NCBI GenBank assembly: GCA_003221595.1 | Contig: QHSM01000509.1 | Coordinates: 1-5,572, forward strand | From: Candidatus Rokuibacteriota bacterium | GTDB lineage: Bacteria > Methylomirabilota > Methylomirabilia > Rokubacteriales > CSP1-6 | Direction of reading: 5' to 3' | DNA: 5,572 bases | Shown here: positions 5,217 through 5,572 of the stretch, piece after piece | Layout of the letters: each line of letters starts with the position of its first letter | How positions within the stretch are numbered: the first letter of the stretch is position 1 | Position numbers and translations under genes: made by a program | The notes under the pieces: generated by a model | What the model was told of the DNA's origin: nothing | What the model saw: the letters and a program-made list of their open reading frames with translations, nothing else | The model's database searches: none

Positions 5217-5572
5217 AGAACGGCGAGCCGACCGAGAAGTTGAACGCGCCGATCTCCTCGCCCGCCCGCCGGTCGAGGTTGAACCCGTAGTCCACACGGA
5301 TCGGGCCGAACGGCGATTGCCATCGTATACCCCCACCGGCCGCCTTGCGTAAATCCGAAAGAGCGAACGGGGTGGTGAACCCATAGACCTGGCCGATGTC
5401 GAAAAAGGCCGCCACGCGGAAGCCGAAAGGCAAGGGAATGATGTACTCGAAGTTACCCAGCAGCTCGCTCGTGCCGCCCGTCTTGAATCCCTGGTCGTCC
5501 ACCGGCGAAAGGCCGTGGAATTTAAAGCTGCGGATCGAGTTGGGGCCGCCCAGGAAGTAGCGCTCGAACAAG
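5215..5572 (-). CDS. bamA: Outer membrane protein assembly factor BamA, C-terminal fragment (runs off the right edge)
   Basis: About the last 119 codons of an Omp85/BamA beta-barrel are present. BamA is the core of the complex that folds and inserts outer-membrane proteins. Visible features are FERYFLGGPNSIRSF, matching the family's GG..S.RGF region of barrel loop L6. Alternating amphipathic strands follow (ELLGNFEYIIPLPFGFRVAAFFDIGQVYG, then KAAGGGIRWQSPFGPIRVDYGFNL). The C-terminal beta-signal FNFSVGSPF ends in Phe directly before the TAG stop. The L6 motif reads IRSF rather than the usual VRGF. The gene sits 9 nt before skp, the classic bamA-skp arrangement. The POTRA domains and most of the barrel lie outside the window. 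Another Omp85 protein (TamA type) is less likely given the neighbours. Confidence 0.93.
   Translation of the reverse strand, partial: LFERYFLGGPNSIRSFKFHGLSPVDDQGFKTGGTSELLGNFEYIIPLPFGFRVAAFFDIGQVYGFTTPFALSDLRKAAGGGIRWQSPFGPIRVDYGFNLDRRAGEEIGAFNFSVGSPF

Overview
All genes in this window lie on the minus strand and are packed end to end, so reading runs from the right edge to the left. The DNA is GC-rich, roughly two thirds G+C by eye. The content is an outer-membrane and lipid A assembly cluster of a didermic (LPS-type) bacterium. UDP-diacylglucosamine hydrolysis is assigned to LpxI rather than LpxH, and the late acyltransferase candidate is of the DUF374 type rather than LpxL/LpxM. Together with the high GC, this points away from Enterobacteria-like Gammaproteobacteria and towards a deltaproteobacterial, Methylomirabilota/Rokubacteria-like or Acidobacteria-like lineage. 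That placement is inference and cannot be settled from this window.

Layout in transcription order: the C-terminal end of BamA (right edge, incomplete); a Skp/OmpH periplasmic chaperone; LpxA; a Gfo/Idh/MocA-family NAD(P)-dependent oxidoreductase resembling GnnA in family and position; LpxI; LpxB; a DUF374 acyltransferase; and the first 36 codons of a probable WaaA/KdtA Kdo transferase (left edge, incomplete). From skp leftward the gaps are 34 nt or less, and every junction after lpxA is an overlap (1, 22, 4, 4 and 1 nt). This indicates one polycistronic unit with translational coupling. No internal promoter or terminator is visible, and there is no gene-free stretch longer than 34 nt.

How the genes fit together: LpxA puts the first hydroxyacyl chain on UDP-GlcNAc, or on a 3-amino analogue if the oxidoreductase is a true GnnA. 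LpxI cleaves UDP-diacylglucosamine to lipid X, and LpxB condenses lipid X with another UDP-diacylglucosamine to give the tetra-acylated disaccharide. The DUF374 protein may add a secondary acyl chain, and WaaA would attach Kdo. BamA and Skp handle outer-membrane protein folding. The canonical lpxD and fabZ, usually between skp and lpxA, are absent here, as are lpxC, lpxK and a GnnB-type aminotransferase.

I see no mobile element, RNA gene, CRISPR array or clearly new system. The points most worth a second look are the GnnA-like gene without a GnnB partner, the missing lpxD/fabZ, the altered active-site loop in LpxA, and the DUF374 gene placed before waaA.
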